Source of the DNA: Norana najaformis
Taxonomy: Eukaryota > Annelida > Clitellata > Crassiclitellata > Hormogastridae
DNA: 64,000 nt
Direction: 5' to 3'
NCBI GenBank assembly: GCA_964023275.1
Contig: OZ029913.1
Span: 54,901,476 to 54,965,475, forward strand
The notes beneath the pieces are model-generated. The model worked only from the letters and a program-made list of their open reading frames with translations. It had not been told where the DNA came from and did not search any database. Positions 12,008 to 24,900 of this stretch are shown here, in pieces. Made by a program: the position numbers and the translations under genes. The first letter of the stretch is position 1. Every line of letters starts with the position of its first letter.

Positions 12008-12215
12008 CCGTAATCGTAATCGTAATTCCGAGATTTTTACAGCACCCAACGAAAGCCGCGCCGCAGGGACCAGCTTATTCACAGGCGCTCAGCCAAAACA
12101 AAATAGATAGGCAAAAGGGTTCGGTTCTAGGTCAAGATCCAAAAGTCAGAGGGAGAGACAGCGTGGCAGTACACGGGGATGTGGTGTTTGGGGTTGGAGA
12201 GGAGAGAGAGATGAG
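12008..12215 (-). repeat. Dispersed repeat R2, minus-strand copy
   Basis: taatcgtaatcgtaattccg, cagcacccaacgaaagccgc, gggaccagcttattcacagg, aaaacaaaatagataggcaa, ggttcggttctaggtcaaga and gtggtgtttggggttgg are the reverse complement of the R2 blocks. Confidence 0.78.
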
Positions 12216-12439
12216 AGAAAGAAGGGGTGTTCGTCTAAGGATCCTAATGTCGACGCAGACGAACACAACGAAATATTTTCTTTTAGTACACCATGGAAAG
12301 CCCTAGAAGTTACTAGAGGCCTAATAGAAATATAGGCCCTACCGCCATGCGTAGAATGACTAGCATTACTCATTAATAGTCGTGAACTAATGGAGATATA
12401 TGGTCCCTGGGTTGCCCGCAGACAATCTCTTCAACTCTC

Positions 12440-12560
12440 TTTGTAATGCGTTCTCTTTGGCCTGTGTTTGGGCCTGCACCCCCTCCACCCCGCTATTTGC
12501 AAGGAAAGGTGTGACTTCCGTTTAACAAGAAACGGTTTGTGATTGGATTTACCTGCAAGG
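12440..12560 (+). other. Possible 5' noncoding exon of the EPS8-family gene
   Basis: The only support is position and a strong donor (aag|gtaagtatt) at the end of a GC-richer stretch. No start site, TATA box or coding frame can be tied to it. It would be about 3.4 kb upstream of the first assigned EPS8 exon. Confidence 0.25.
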
Positions 12561-13180
12561 TAAGTATTTCTAAGTTAATTTTGTTTTTTAAAGTTAATTT
12601 GGCGAAAGCAAAATAGTTAATGGCGTATTTTACTTAGTTAAGTTTTAGTAGAAATTCGGTCGTATGTTTTTGTAAAGAATTACAATCTGGTTTTCCTGAA
12701 TACCAAAACACTCCCTGTCTAGTTAGAGCCAACGCCTATTTGTAATGACGCGTTTGCTGTAAGCAGTTTTCAGGTCAAGATCAGAGATAGGAAAAGTAAA
12801 CTGAGAGCTAGGGTTTGTTTTCCAGAGCTGCTCCTCAAATGCCTGAACCAACAGAGGGCAGATGCCTATCACTTAACCTACAACACACTTCAATCACCCA
12901 GCTCTTCTGTATTCGTCAGTAATTTACAATCCAACCACTCCGTTCAACTCGTTCCTCTTCTGCCGTAACACATCTCCGCCCTACGGTCACCTCATCCTTA
13001 ACAACAAGTCATACAGAAATACAGATATCATCCTTAAATTTTGCCGCATAATGAGAAAGTGATGGTCTTTTCATGACAAAAAGTTCAGAGTTATGCTGTG
13101 AAGCATGGTCCTTTCTCTAAAGGAGCGACCTTGTGAGATACTATACTCATGCACTTGCTACATGTATGACTTGGACGAGG

Positions 13181-13248
13181 TGGATGGATGGATGATGGAT
13201 GGATGGCTAAGCAGACAGACAGATGGAGCAGATCCGAGATGACTGATT

Positions 13249-13280
<32 letters not shown>

Positions 13281-13310
13281 CTGGCTGGCTGGCTGGCTGG
13301 CTGGCTGTTC
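13181..13310. repeat. (GGAT)n, (GGCA)n and (GGCT)n compound microsatellite
   Basis: Three tetranucleotide runs follow each other: ggat, then ggca (about 13251-13280), then ggct (about 13280-13307). This is typical of stepwise mutation within one original run. Confidence 0.9.
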
Positions 13311-13910
13311 TCTCAGTTTGGTTTAGTTATTTATTTATTGTATTATAATAAACTTCACTCTGTACCTTCTTGATTGTCTTCATCCTATTAAAATACCTTT
13401 TATCATGCTGTTATGTCATCCTCAAAATAGTCATGCTTTTCTTTTAAAAAACTGCAGTGGTTCAAAGTTCGTGAGCAGATTATAAACTGTTGTAAAGTCG
13501 CAATCAAAAGGGGACAAGAGAGTCATTTGGCTTGGGCCTCAAACCCTATGGGGCTTTGGAATTTTACCTATTACAAGGGTTTATAATATTCATTTAATTC
13601 TCAAGTGTTCACATAACCAGGGCTGTAATATACCAAGGGCCTCTGACAACCTCTGCTGTGACCTGCTGGCATCATTCACCTATTAATTGGAATGGCTGGA
13701 AGAAGAAACAGTATGGTACTGTCTTTATGGATGCAACATTCAGAGGGAATTGGGAGAAATTGGCTGTTAAAGAGCAGATGTTGCAGTAGTTCTGATCCTG
13801 ATGGAAGTCTTCTGAACTACTTTAAAACCATGTTGTTTTCACCTTATACACTTATGGATCCTGCCTTTTAATATAAAGGTAACTGTTTGCCTGTCTAACT
13901 ACCCTGCACA

Positions 13911-14180
13911 GTGATACTTTCTGCAATCTCTCAAGACAACTACCCAGTGCACTCTATGACCTTACTTGGTGACCCTGATACACACGGACAGGACACTGCT
14001 TTGTCTTCCATCTACGAGGGACTGCTGGACAGTGAGACAGCCCTGAGCCATTGGCAACCGATCACATCACCTATCGTCATCATTCCTCATCCTCGACACT
14101 ACGTGCTTCAGGAACTCGGAACATTCTGTCATCTTTCAACTCTGTTTGGGAATCTGTGGGTAGGGCTTTGCCACTGGTGA
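13911..14180 (+). other. Candidate coding exon, unassigned
   Basis: A plausible 3' splice site (ccctgcacag) precedes an open frame with balanced amino-acid use (SIYEGLLDSETALSHW, SPIVIIPHPRHYVLQ) and higher GC than its surroundings. It lies on the same strand upstream of the EPS8 exons and could hold part of their missing N-terminus, but no EPS8 N-terminal motif is recognised. Its only phase-1 donor, the phase needed by the next exon, is weak (attct|gtcatc). Confidence 0.25.
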
Positions 14181-14594
14181 CTCATCTAGTTATCTGAGCA
14201 ACATTTAGTAATGGATGACTGTTCTGCATTGTTAAGGCTAGCACAGAAAGCGCCTCTGAGTAGGTTCTTTTGAAGAGGTGATATTCAAATTTCCAATTAA
14301 ACTTACAAAAAATTACAATTACACACACAGATTTCCTGATAACATTCCTTTTGTGGCTTCTTCAGTTCCTGTTCAGTCAGTTAGCAAGTGCTGAACTGTT
14401 ACAATTTCACTGTGTATTTCTTTAATTTTGCATTTTATTCTCTAGTATTTAGCCAGGCTTGTCTTTTTCTTGTTTTCTTGAAAAACAGAGAAAAGTCAGA
14501 ACTCTGTATGAGATGGAGCCTGTTAGATGGCGCCAGCATGCTCCAGGTTAGTTGTAAATATTTTAACCAAATACAGTAATCTTGTTAGTTTTAT

Positions 14595-14815
14595 AGTGGT
14601 CTAGTGGTTAGCATGAAGTTGAGGGTTCAAATTCCTGCCAGGAAGGAAATATGTAGAAATATGTATGCTCCATATAGTGAACTCTGCTTTAAAATGAGCG
14701 CACTGACCATACAGTGTTGAATGAAAGATTAGAAAACCAGACAGAGGCCACCCATCCTACTAACTGAGGCTAAGAAAATGAAGTCGCAAACACTTCACAC
14801 TCATGGCTGTGTCTT
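14595..14815 (+). mobile_element. tRNA-derived SINE, family R3, copy 1
   Basis: Begins with a tRNA-like head (gtggtctagtggttagc, then gggttcaaattcctgcc as B box). The body has gcgcactgaccatacagtg and the tail is ctgaggctaagaaaatgaag followed by tcgcaaacacttc. It matches three other copies in this window in the same order of blocks. Confidence 0.75.
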
Positions 14816-15969
14816 AGGGTTAGCTGACTGCACTTTTTCTTCTTCACTCAAATTGCAAAGCTACATGCCAATATTCTTAGGAAGCACAGATGTTTAGGTC
14901 AAAGGTGGCACTTGTAAACTCCTGGCAGGAATTTCAATAGTTTCTTTTTATTTTGGGACGAATCATTGATTTTCTTGGACAGTAACAAACGGCTATTGAA
15001 TAATTAACATTCAGGAAATCTAGAGAAACTGCGTGGTTGGCCTGTCAGCACTACACAGCTTAGAATACTTCAGATGGCTTGATCATGGCTGCCAGACACT
15101 TGTGTACTTGGTTAGGCAGATGCTGCTTTCATTTTGTAATCAGCTTGCAGAGTCACAGCGAGATGACAAGCCAAAACCATTCCTGTAGTTAACACTTCAA
15201 GGTTTCTGCAGCAGCATGTTGATAAATTTGTTTCACTTTTGATTTCTCAGTTCTTAAATAAAGCAAACATGTTGCCTAAGGATAGATGACTGTTAGTAAC
15301 AAATGGAAGAAGGAGTCAGTCCTATACTAGTAATAATTAGCCTATTCATCATTTTGGAATTGCGGGGCTCCCTACTGAAACTGGGGTTTCAGAATTCTAG
15401 TAGTTAAACCAGCTGCATGACCTGAATGACTAACTATGCAAATTAAACATGAAAATGTGGGCCTATACTTCTGTAGCCAAAATCCTCTTTGGAAGCAATG
15501 GGGAAAGACCCTTTGACGGGAGCATATGGATAGCAGTTTAGGGATCGTTTTTATGGTTAGTATTTGTTTCTCATCAGTTTATTGGAATGGAGTAGCAGTT
15601 TAACACAATAACACACAGTATCATTGTTGAATTAGTATGTTATGTTAACACAATGTGCATTCATCTACGTAAAAGCTGTTTGTAAGTTATGCAATCCACA
15701 ATGCCCCAATGCAGAGAAGAAGCTCAAAGAGCTTATTAAACTGCCCACATCAAATGATGAGGACAGTTTACATAATGACCATAAGGCAGCTAAAATCAAT
15801 GAGAATGTCAGCTTAGGAAGATAATGACTAATCATAAAGGGTTTGTACAAGTTACAATCAGTAACGTGAAGTTAGGTAATAAGTTTTTTATCAGTATGAT
15901 TGTCAAAAACTGAAGCAGTTGATAAGATGTTACTGTTTTTGCTGTGAATAATATAAATGTCTGTTGTAG

Positions 15970-18900
15970 ATGCAGCTATTTCGTCAAAAGCTCCACATAA
16001 CTACCTACTTGAGCACTTGGCTACTTTCTCTGGGGTTTCCAAGCAAGGTTCCCTGCTGTCGCCTGAGGATGGAATGCGACAGCTACGCCAGATGGCGCTA
16101 AGCCAAGGTCACTGGGTGCTTAGAGTTCGTCTGCTTGTCAAATCGCAGCACTTGGTGATATTAGACGCGGCAAGCGGAGAAGAAATGGAGATCATCGCTC
16201 TTGACCTCGTCCGGCAGTTGACGGCGTTTGCAAATGCCGGCAGCAAGGACACATATAGCAACGTACTGCTGTTCACAACAGCCGATACCGCCGGCTCACA
16301 AAGTATCACAGAAATGCACATCTTCCAGTGTCTGGATGAATTGGTGAGTTTTTGTGGACAAAAATTCTGTTTAGTAAAATGAGAGGTGCTTAAAGATGCT
16401 GAATTCGTGTCAGATTCTACTGCATGTGAAATTATAAATTTATTTGTTGCATTTACAGTTCATTAATGTTTTATCAGTTTAATTTAATGTAATTTGAACA
16501 GTGTTGTAAAAATGAGAGGTGAAACTTTAAATTCTTCTTCCAAATGCTCTTTGATTTTATTCTCAGTCTGCAGAGATTACAGAATTTTGAGCCCTGTGTA
16601 TAGTTGATTGAAAAGTAGTTCTGAGAAAATTAGAGAAGTTGAGGATGTATCCATGTATGTATTTTTGTACATAGATATTTATATGGTGCCTTTGAGAAGT
16701 CTTCAATTGGCATGTGGCTGTGTTGCAGGTTTAAGAAGCTATGATCTAAAGTAAACTGGAAATATTTCTTGAGCTTTTTCTGGCCAAACAGTTTAAATTT
16801 TCTGCAGAAGGTTTTTCAAACTATGAAAAGAAGCAGAATATTATTATTATTTATCATTAATATGCCAATTTATAAAGTGTGCCAGAAAAACTGTCAAGGA
16901 GCAAGCAAGGACCCAGGCCATGACAGCTTTGTAAATTTAGATGAAACTGAGTTTTGTAAAACATGAAAATACAGTCAGGCTATAAGTCTACATTCCTAAA
17001 AGTAATATCTGAAAATCACAGACGCTAATGTTTCCAGGTTGTAGGCCTATCTGCATTCTCATTCAAAATGTCTTGATGAAAATATGTACAAAAAGAACAG
17101 TGCAGTGAAGATGTCACAGTTTGTGATTGTGAAGATGAAATTTTGGTCATGTATTGATCCATATACTCATATTGATTATCAAGTTGGCTTGATTGAGTAC
17201 CTTAATTACTAACAGCATTTCACAAAGCATCAAGTTATTTTGATTCACTTACTGGTTTGTATAATGTTGTTAGCCCTGAGTGTGTGAGGAATATCTTTTG
17301 CTCAAATGAAATTTGTGTGATGCTTTTTGACTGATGTTCACGTGCTGTGTCAATTATTTTCAGGCTCAGGTGATCGTTGATGATGTAAATGGAGCCAAAG
17401 CAAATCGGCACCAGAGGTCAGAAGGCATTTGGTTTTTTCAATTATACAGTTTAGTGTTACTTTAAAAAATTTTTAATTGGACTGAATTTTAAAACCAATG
17501 GTTCTAACAGAGAAGAAATATCTTCTGAACGAATTAAAATGCATGTAATATTGTTATTTTAACAGTTTTTACTAAATTAAAGTGGTTTTCTGTGCACCTA
17601 AACTGTTCGTAATATCTGTATTTCTGTATGACTTGTTGTTAACAAAGAATGCGGTAAAAGAATTACTAATGAAACAAGTTTAGATTTCTGTTTGAATCAG
17701 TGTTTACAATGAATGCTCTAACAGACTGTGCAAACAAGTTTAGAACTTTCTAAACGATGCTTCGCTAGTCTATGATTTGTTTGTTTATTAAGGATGCTTG
17801 TGATGATGGTAAAGGAAGGAAATGACATTTTTGATATGTTGTTTTGTAGAGATTATGCTCCTTATCCAAAACAGCCAGATGATTGGCAGAAACGTACCCA
17901 AGAGTATGAGGCAGCCGCAAAGAGAACGGGTATGAACTCTTTATTGGTTAAGTTTTTCAAGAAGTCTGACTTTCATTATACTTCACTTCACATAAGCTGG
18001 CATGTTAAGCTGTTGTTTTCACATCTAGAAATATCTATTTTTGTGTGACTTGATGTATAGATATTTCACAGTATTCGTAATCGAAGTTATATTTTAAGCT
18101 TTGTTCACATGCTGTCTCATCATATGTGAAGTGATCACATGCTATCTCATCACTTGAAGTGAACACATGTTATCACATGCGAAGTGATTACGTGCTATCT
18201 CATCACGTGTGAAGTGAACACGTGATGAGTGTATCTCATCACATATGAAGTGATCACATGCTATCTCATCTCATATGAAGTGATCACATGCTATCTCATC
18301 ATGTGAAGTGATCACATGCTATCTCATCACGTGAAGTGATCACATGCTATCTCATCATGTAAAGTGATCACATGCTATCTCATCACGTGAAGTGATCACA
18401 TGCTATCTCATCTCATATGAAGTGATCACATGCTATCTCATCACGTGAAGTGATCACATGCTATCTCATCACGTGAAGTGATCACATGCTATCTCATCAC
18501 GTGAAGTGATCACATGCTATCTTATCACGTGAATTGACGGATTGGTTAAATAACATAATGATGGTATTGAAGTGGCTTAGAAGGGAGAGCCAATATTCAG
18601 AAATTTAAGGGACATTGTTTTCTGAACATGTTCATCAACAGTTTGTTGTTTTGTTTAATGTAAAAACCAGCAAATGCTGTTGGTGCATTTGACCCCATGT
18701 CACAGTCAGGTCAACTCCGAAAGAACCTTCAACGCGGAGGTTCCGATTCAAGCCAACACATCATGGATGGAGTTGTGAGTATGAATGAGTTTGGCAATTA
18801 AAATAAGACCTATTTACTGTGCAGGATAAACTGTAGCAAATAAGAAGAGTTAAAATTAGTATAAGAAAAACATTAAACTTGATGAAAAGGATGGAGTTCA

Positions 18901-21900
18901 TTGGTAGCACCGACCTCTTATGATAGCGTGGTGATAATATTTACTGGGGCATGGTAGCCGATGGTATAGAGCGCTCGGCTTGTAACGCAGAGAGTACGGG
19001 TTCGAAACACCCCTTAGTTAATTACTGTGTAGGGTCCTTGAACAAGTCTATCACTCGCAATTGCTTCATGCCTCAGATTAAGATCTACTGACCTTGCATG
19101 CAGACTAAATGCAGAAATAATAATAGTAGTATTCAGTTACTCTAAATCATTCCAGCTGCAAAGTGTAACGTGTGAGAAGTTGATTTGCGCAAACAGAAGA
19201 AGAAGGAGCCTGCAACCGTAAATATGAATAATGCTGAAGCAAGAGGAAGTTGGCTTATGTAACTGTGTGAAAGTACATAGTTTACCTTTTAAGAAATCCA
19301 TGCATTGAAAATAGTTAGTTTTACTTCAGGTTTATGTTAATGAAAAAGGTTCAGTTTCATTTTGTGTACCTAGTTTATTTTGCCTGCAGAGACAGATCCA
19401 GGTATTTTAATTTAATAAGATTAATTAGCTTATTTTGATGCTTACTGCAAGTGGTTCTGTTTTCTAGGAGTTGCTGAACCACTGTTTTGATGACATTGAA
19501 CAATTTATGAACCAACTGCAGAAGGTTGCAGATGCCTACAAAGAGCTGGAATTTAGGAGACGGAATGCCAACAAGAAAGACCAGTTTGCAGGAGGTACTG
19601 TACTCAGCTGTTGAAATTTCTACAAGGATAGGGTGCTAATAGAAATACCAAGATACTTGGTAACTGTCATTATTATTCCTCCTCATCAGCAGATCCTACC
19701 TACCCTGTTCTGTTCTTCCCCTTGTTTATCCTGTGGATCCAATTCCAAACACCACCCACCATAGCTGTCTCACTGTCTGCCTGCCTGCCTCTTGGATCTT
19801 GACCTGGAACCAAACTGTTCTTGCCTATTGATTTTGTTTTGACTGAGTACCTGTAAATAGGCTGGTTCCCGTGACTTAGCTTTCATTGGGCGCTGTAGAA
19901 ATCTCGAGTTCTCGATTACAATTACAGTTGTAAATTTAGAATAGTTTTTGTGTGTCCAAAGAAGCAAAGTCAGGACATCAAGCTTATTTGTGTATTCTTG
20001 TTTTTGCCATGAAAGAAAGGCAGATTTACCATGACCAATGTTCTGGGTGCAGTTCTGGTAGGAAAAAGATGATGAAGAAGAACAGGAAGAAGAACTAAAA
20101 GCACAATCCCTTAAGCTAACCTCTATAAATCTCTTTGGGTAGAAGTGTTAGCAACTTCATTTTCTTAGCCTCAGCATATGACGGTGAGTGGCCAAGCCTC
20201 TCCCGAGGACCTGCTCTTTCCACTGACAGTGTACAGTCAATGTACTCATTTAATAACGAGTTTGATAGGGGTAAGTGGAATAGAGTTGTTGACGTGTCTC
20301 TGAACCTCTGACTTCTGAGTTGCAAGTCCAATGTGCTAATCGCTGGACTACCTGCACGCCTGCTGTGGTAAATTAGTCTAAAATGCTTTTATTTAATTAA
20401 TTGAAGCAGTTGCTTGAATTTTCAGCAAGTTAAGTAAAATTATGACAACAAAACAATCTGAATTTTAGGAATTTGTGTTGCGTTGTTGTTAACGGTGGTT
20501 CCGTTATCGTTGTTTTTCAGGTGGGATGATAACGCTGCGTGTTCGAAACCCATCTCAGCAGGCATTTGTTGATATCTTTCAGAAATTTAAACTGTCTTTC
20601 AATCTTCTGGTAAGACTTTTTTTGGTTCTGTCAATTTACATCCTGCTAAAAGTAATCAGTGTATATTTGTCATAGCTATCAGTCAGCATTCGCGAAATAA
20701 ATAATAATAGTTATCAGTTACTCTAGATTAATGACAGGAAATTCCGTGTAAGTGCACATGCCACTATACAGGTTGTGCAAGGCCACTTTAGTGCCAGGCT
20801 GAGAGTTAAAAGTTAGTCCATAAGAGAAAGGGTAGGAATGAGATACAGTTGGATGTTACCAGTACTCATAAAGCGTCCAGAAAGACATTTTAAAAGGTGC
20901 GGGTAAATGGGTAACTGTTCAAAAGAAACTTAAGAGTCCTCATTAGTCTGCTTCTGGTTTGTTGAGCCCACAGGGTACTGCTTAGCTGGATTAGGCATGA
21001 CTTTGGCTCTGTGGTTGCTTCCATTATGTCTGGTTTTTGTTAAGCTCTGTAATCGTGGTTGTCACAGCTCAAAATAGAATGGTATTTTTTGTCCAGCTTT
21101 TGTTAAACTCTATTCTTCAATTGTCACAGCACACAGTCATTCCTTACTTTAAAGTTAACAGCATTCACAAAGAATGAGATGAATTATGGTGAATTAACAA
21201 ATGAATGTTAATCAACTGTAATTGTACTTGCAAATTTATATAGCGCCTGTTTAATAAAAACTAATTAGATATGCTGTTCATGTTTGTCTAACTGATGTTA
21301 AAGTTCATTAAGAACAAAAAGGCTATCAGACAGTGCTCGGGTAATAAAAGTGTTCAGTAGAGGTTTATTTGATTTCAATCTGTGTGTTTTCTCAGGCAAA
21401 ACTGAAGGCGTACATCCATGATCCAAATGCTCCGGAATTGGTTCATTTCCTTTTTACTCCACTGGGGCTTGTGGTAGAAGCTAGCTATGACCAGAGGCTT
21501 GGACCTAGTGGAGTTGCCTCAACAGTCATTTCGCCGCTGCTTACCGCTGAAGCCCTGGAACTGCTGAGGAACTGTCTGAGCTCAAAGGAGACAGAACTTC
21601 ACCGGAGACTGGGAGATGCTTGGACAGTCAGCAAGTCAGTTCAGAATTCTTGTTGTCATTTGTGATATGGTGGATATTTTATCAAAGGTGCCTTTTAATA
21701 ACCTCTGGGCATCTTTGAGAGGCACTGTATAAATACTCAGGTACATACATACATACATACATACATACATGTATACATATATTCATACATATATACATAC
21801 ATACATATATACATACATGCATACATGTATTCATACATATATACATACATACATACATACAACCCACCATAACAGCTCCTCTGTCCCCTCTCTGGTCTTT

Positions 21901-24900
21901 GGCAACTGGACTTCGTTCTTTCCATGGCAATTTTTGGACAACCCCTCTGACTTGACTCGGCGCTCCCGAATAAACGGGTGCCATGTTCTTAGCTTTAACT
22001 TAGGTCTTTAGAAATTCTCGAGATTATTATGATCATGATTTATGAATTTACCTCAAAACCATGGCTGTCTGGAGAAAGATTACCGGTAGTCTTCAGTTGT
22101 TTGCAGAATGAAATAAGAGAAAGTGTTCTGCAAAGCAGTTGTTAGTGAATTTCGTAAATGTGACTAGGATTATTATTAAAGTTAAACGTTCATAGAGTCA
22201 CATCCTTGGAGTAATGATTTTTTGCTATATGGTCTGATGCATGACGAATGGCCAATGATCCTAAAACTTTACAATTCTTTTTCTTCTCTGGTCTTAAACT
22301 TTACTATGGAGTGAAAATATTTCCTCTTCTGCGCAGGGATAATTGGCGAGGCTACGTACCGCCGTACGTTCCCCGATTCTACGATGGTTGGAATCCACCG
22401 ATGGATTGGATAGATGACGCAGCCAGACAGGTTGGAATGAGTGACTCGAGACCTTCAGAGGTGAGGCTTCTGAGCCCAATTCATGTTGTTAAGCTGTTGT
22501 TTAGCTGCATCGGAAGTTATCGTTTATGTTATTTGAGTAGCATGAAAGTCTAGTGGTTAGCTTGCTGGGCTCTCAATCTAGAGGTTTGGGGTTTGAATCA
22601 CTGCCGGAACAGAAAGGTGTTTTAAAATTTCTGTTTCATATGCCCTTTAGCGAATTTGGCTGTATAATGAGTACATTGACTGCACACAGTAGGCCGAAGG
22701 ACTGGCTGATGAGGGAGAGGATTGGTCACTCAAATCGTTTGTCAACATAAAGAAAATGAAGTTGCTAATGCTTAATACCCTTTGTACCTTATACTTATAC
22801 CTCATATGCCAAGGCTAAGAAAAATGAAGTCGCTAACACCCGTGACTGCCTTTTGAAGGATTGAAGGGATTATTTTTTGTCTTCTTCATACTGTTTATTT
22901 TACTGAAGCAGTTTATGTTTAATTGCAATTAACAATTTTGTTTAAAGTTAAATATCTGGCTGGGTTAAGACATATGAACTAGGTTTTTCAGTATGAGTTA
23001 GGTTATGGTAAGAATACGTATGGTAAGATGGGTTAGGGTAGGATAGAACATGGAGGGTTAGTGAACAATCAGACGTGATAAGCCAGCATTGATCTGGGTT
23101 TGGTTAGATGATTTTAATTCTGTAGATAATAAGTGTAAGTAGCTCAGTAAGGATCTTTGTCTAAGAAGAGATATCTGAACTGTAACCCAACAACACACTG
23201 TTAAAAGGTTACTTATATTGGGAAAAATCTATGCACCAGAATTCGTTAGTGAAATATTGTAACTTTGGTTAAGTTTCAGATATAACTGCAGGATAATTCA
23301 GGTGTAAAAGTTTGAATCGTAGAGGTAGTATCTGTCATCTGCTCAATTAAGAAAAAGTTGCTAACCTCGTTTAATCTGGGAATTTTTGTCGATCTTGTTT
23401 GTTCTGTGTACCAACTTGGTTTGAACTAGGTTTACTGCAAAACTTGCTTTGTTTGAGTGACATCTGTTGAGTACTTTTGAGTAATATTTGTAATTTGCGT
23501 TATGTGTTTAAGACACCAGCTACCAGCCATGGCAGCAGTGGCGGGGCACCACAGAGGTTAGGAAATTGGTTTTTTGTTTTGCTCTTCATCCATTTTAGTT
23601 TGATAAGCACTCAGTCTGTTTGTTGTTAATAAATGAATAAGTAAGATTAATAGGATATTAATCTTCAGATTTAAATCTAATATGTGATCCATGTTATGTG
23701 AGAATCAGCCTTGCAGTGAAATTCCAGTGAATTTTCTAATGGAGATCATTTCTGAGCTAATAATACTAGTGTGACTGGGTGACATAATGGGGAGGGCCAA
23801 TGCTTGAACCATTGTCCCGTGTCTTTGAAGTGACATGTGATCATTTGTTGTACCAGTGATGGTGGTTTATTATAATTATGATGATGGTTTTGCTGGTGGT
23901 TGTGATGAATTTTTATGATGTTCCAAATGTCATTTTTAATCTGGATATTTCTTAAGCTCTGAGGGATCAGTTCCATTAAGGAGAAGAATAAGGATAAAGA
24001 TTACTTGAATGTTATAATTGTAGACCTGTTGATTATGTGGCATCGCCTGATATCTATGCTATGCCTCAGAAACACAAGTCAAAGGCTTTTCCAAAATCTT
24101 CTGAAGCTAATGGTGATGATGGCCATGGAGAAAAAGGTTTTCTACGGGAACTTCTATCAAAAAATGCTCTGTAAGTGGAGTGATTTAATTGCATGAAATT
24201 TTTATCGTCACATTAGTAATGATAAATCATATTAGATTTTATTTGGATCTTCAGAAATATAGTCTTTCAGCAGTAGTGGCAGCTCAGTGGGCCTAATCTT
24301 GGTCAGTTTGATGTTAGCAGTAATTTGATTGGTTAACTTACTAATGATATTAATAATTTGCTAAATGGACAAGTTATTAACTTAATTTCTGGAGTATAGA
24401 ATTATAATTAATCGATTACTGGTCACAAATGCTTATTATCTCTAATTTGTTTATAGTAACTGATTGACTAACTAATTTAATTAGTTGGTTAATTAATTGA
24501 CTAATTTAATGTGTTCATGCCAATTCAAGATTTGTTTCATTTAGTAATTTTAGTATAAAAAGTTAATTATTCTAGTTAATGATTTAGAAAAATAAAGTGT
24601 GGGATCTGCCTACTTGCTGTTGTTATTGAATTAGCATTTCAAAATAATATTTCTAAATTTTATTTTTTTGTAGCAATTTTTATATATTGTGTGTGTAAGA
24701 ATTGTTTAGAAGGATTTTTATTTATTCTTTCTTCGTTGCTTAATTCTGAGCAGAATTTATCAAGTGATACAAAGTAGAAAGTCTGACAAAAAGCAAGAAC
24801 TGTCTATAGAGAAAGGCGAAATTCTCGAGGTCAGTGTCTTATCTGTGTAGTTTATTAAATAGCAATGAACCAGTTTAATTTTAAGGTAAAAAATTTGAGA

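Larger units (their letters stand above)
11459..12560. other. Intergenic region between the arrestin and EPS8 genes
   Basis: Contains a (CA)n run at 11517-11552, a partial minus-strand R2 piece (11692-11752) and a fuller minus-strand R2 copy (12008-12215). No coding signal was found. A consensus 5' splice site, ctgcaag|gtaagta, lies at 12560 after a moderately GC-rich stretch; it could end a noncoding first exon of the EPS8 gene. Confidence 0.5.

Noticed and set aside
15642-15824. Frame with EKKLKELIKLPTSNDEDS considered as an upstream EPS8 exon
   Set aside because: No donor with the required phase follows it and no family motif is seen; coding status is unsupported.
18951-19130. A second tRNA gene
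   Set aside because: The cloverleaf pairing is broken and the same head plus tail recurs at 39637, so it is a SINE.
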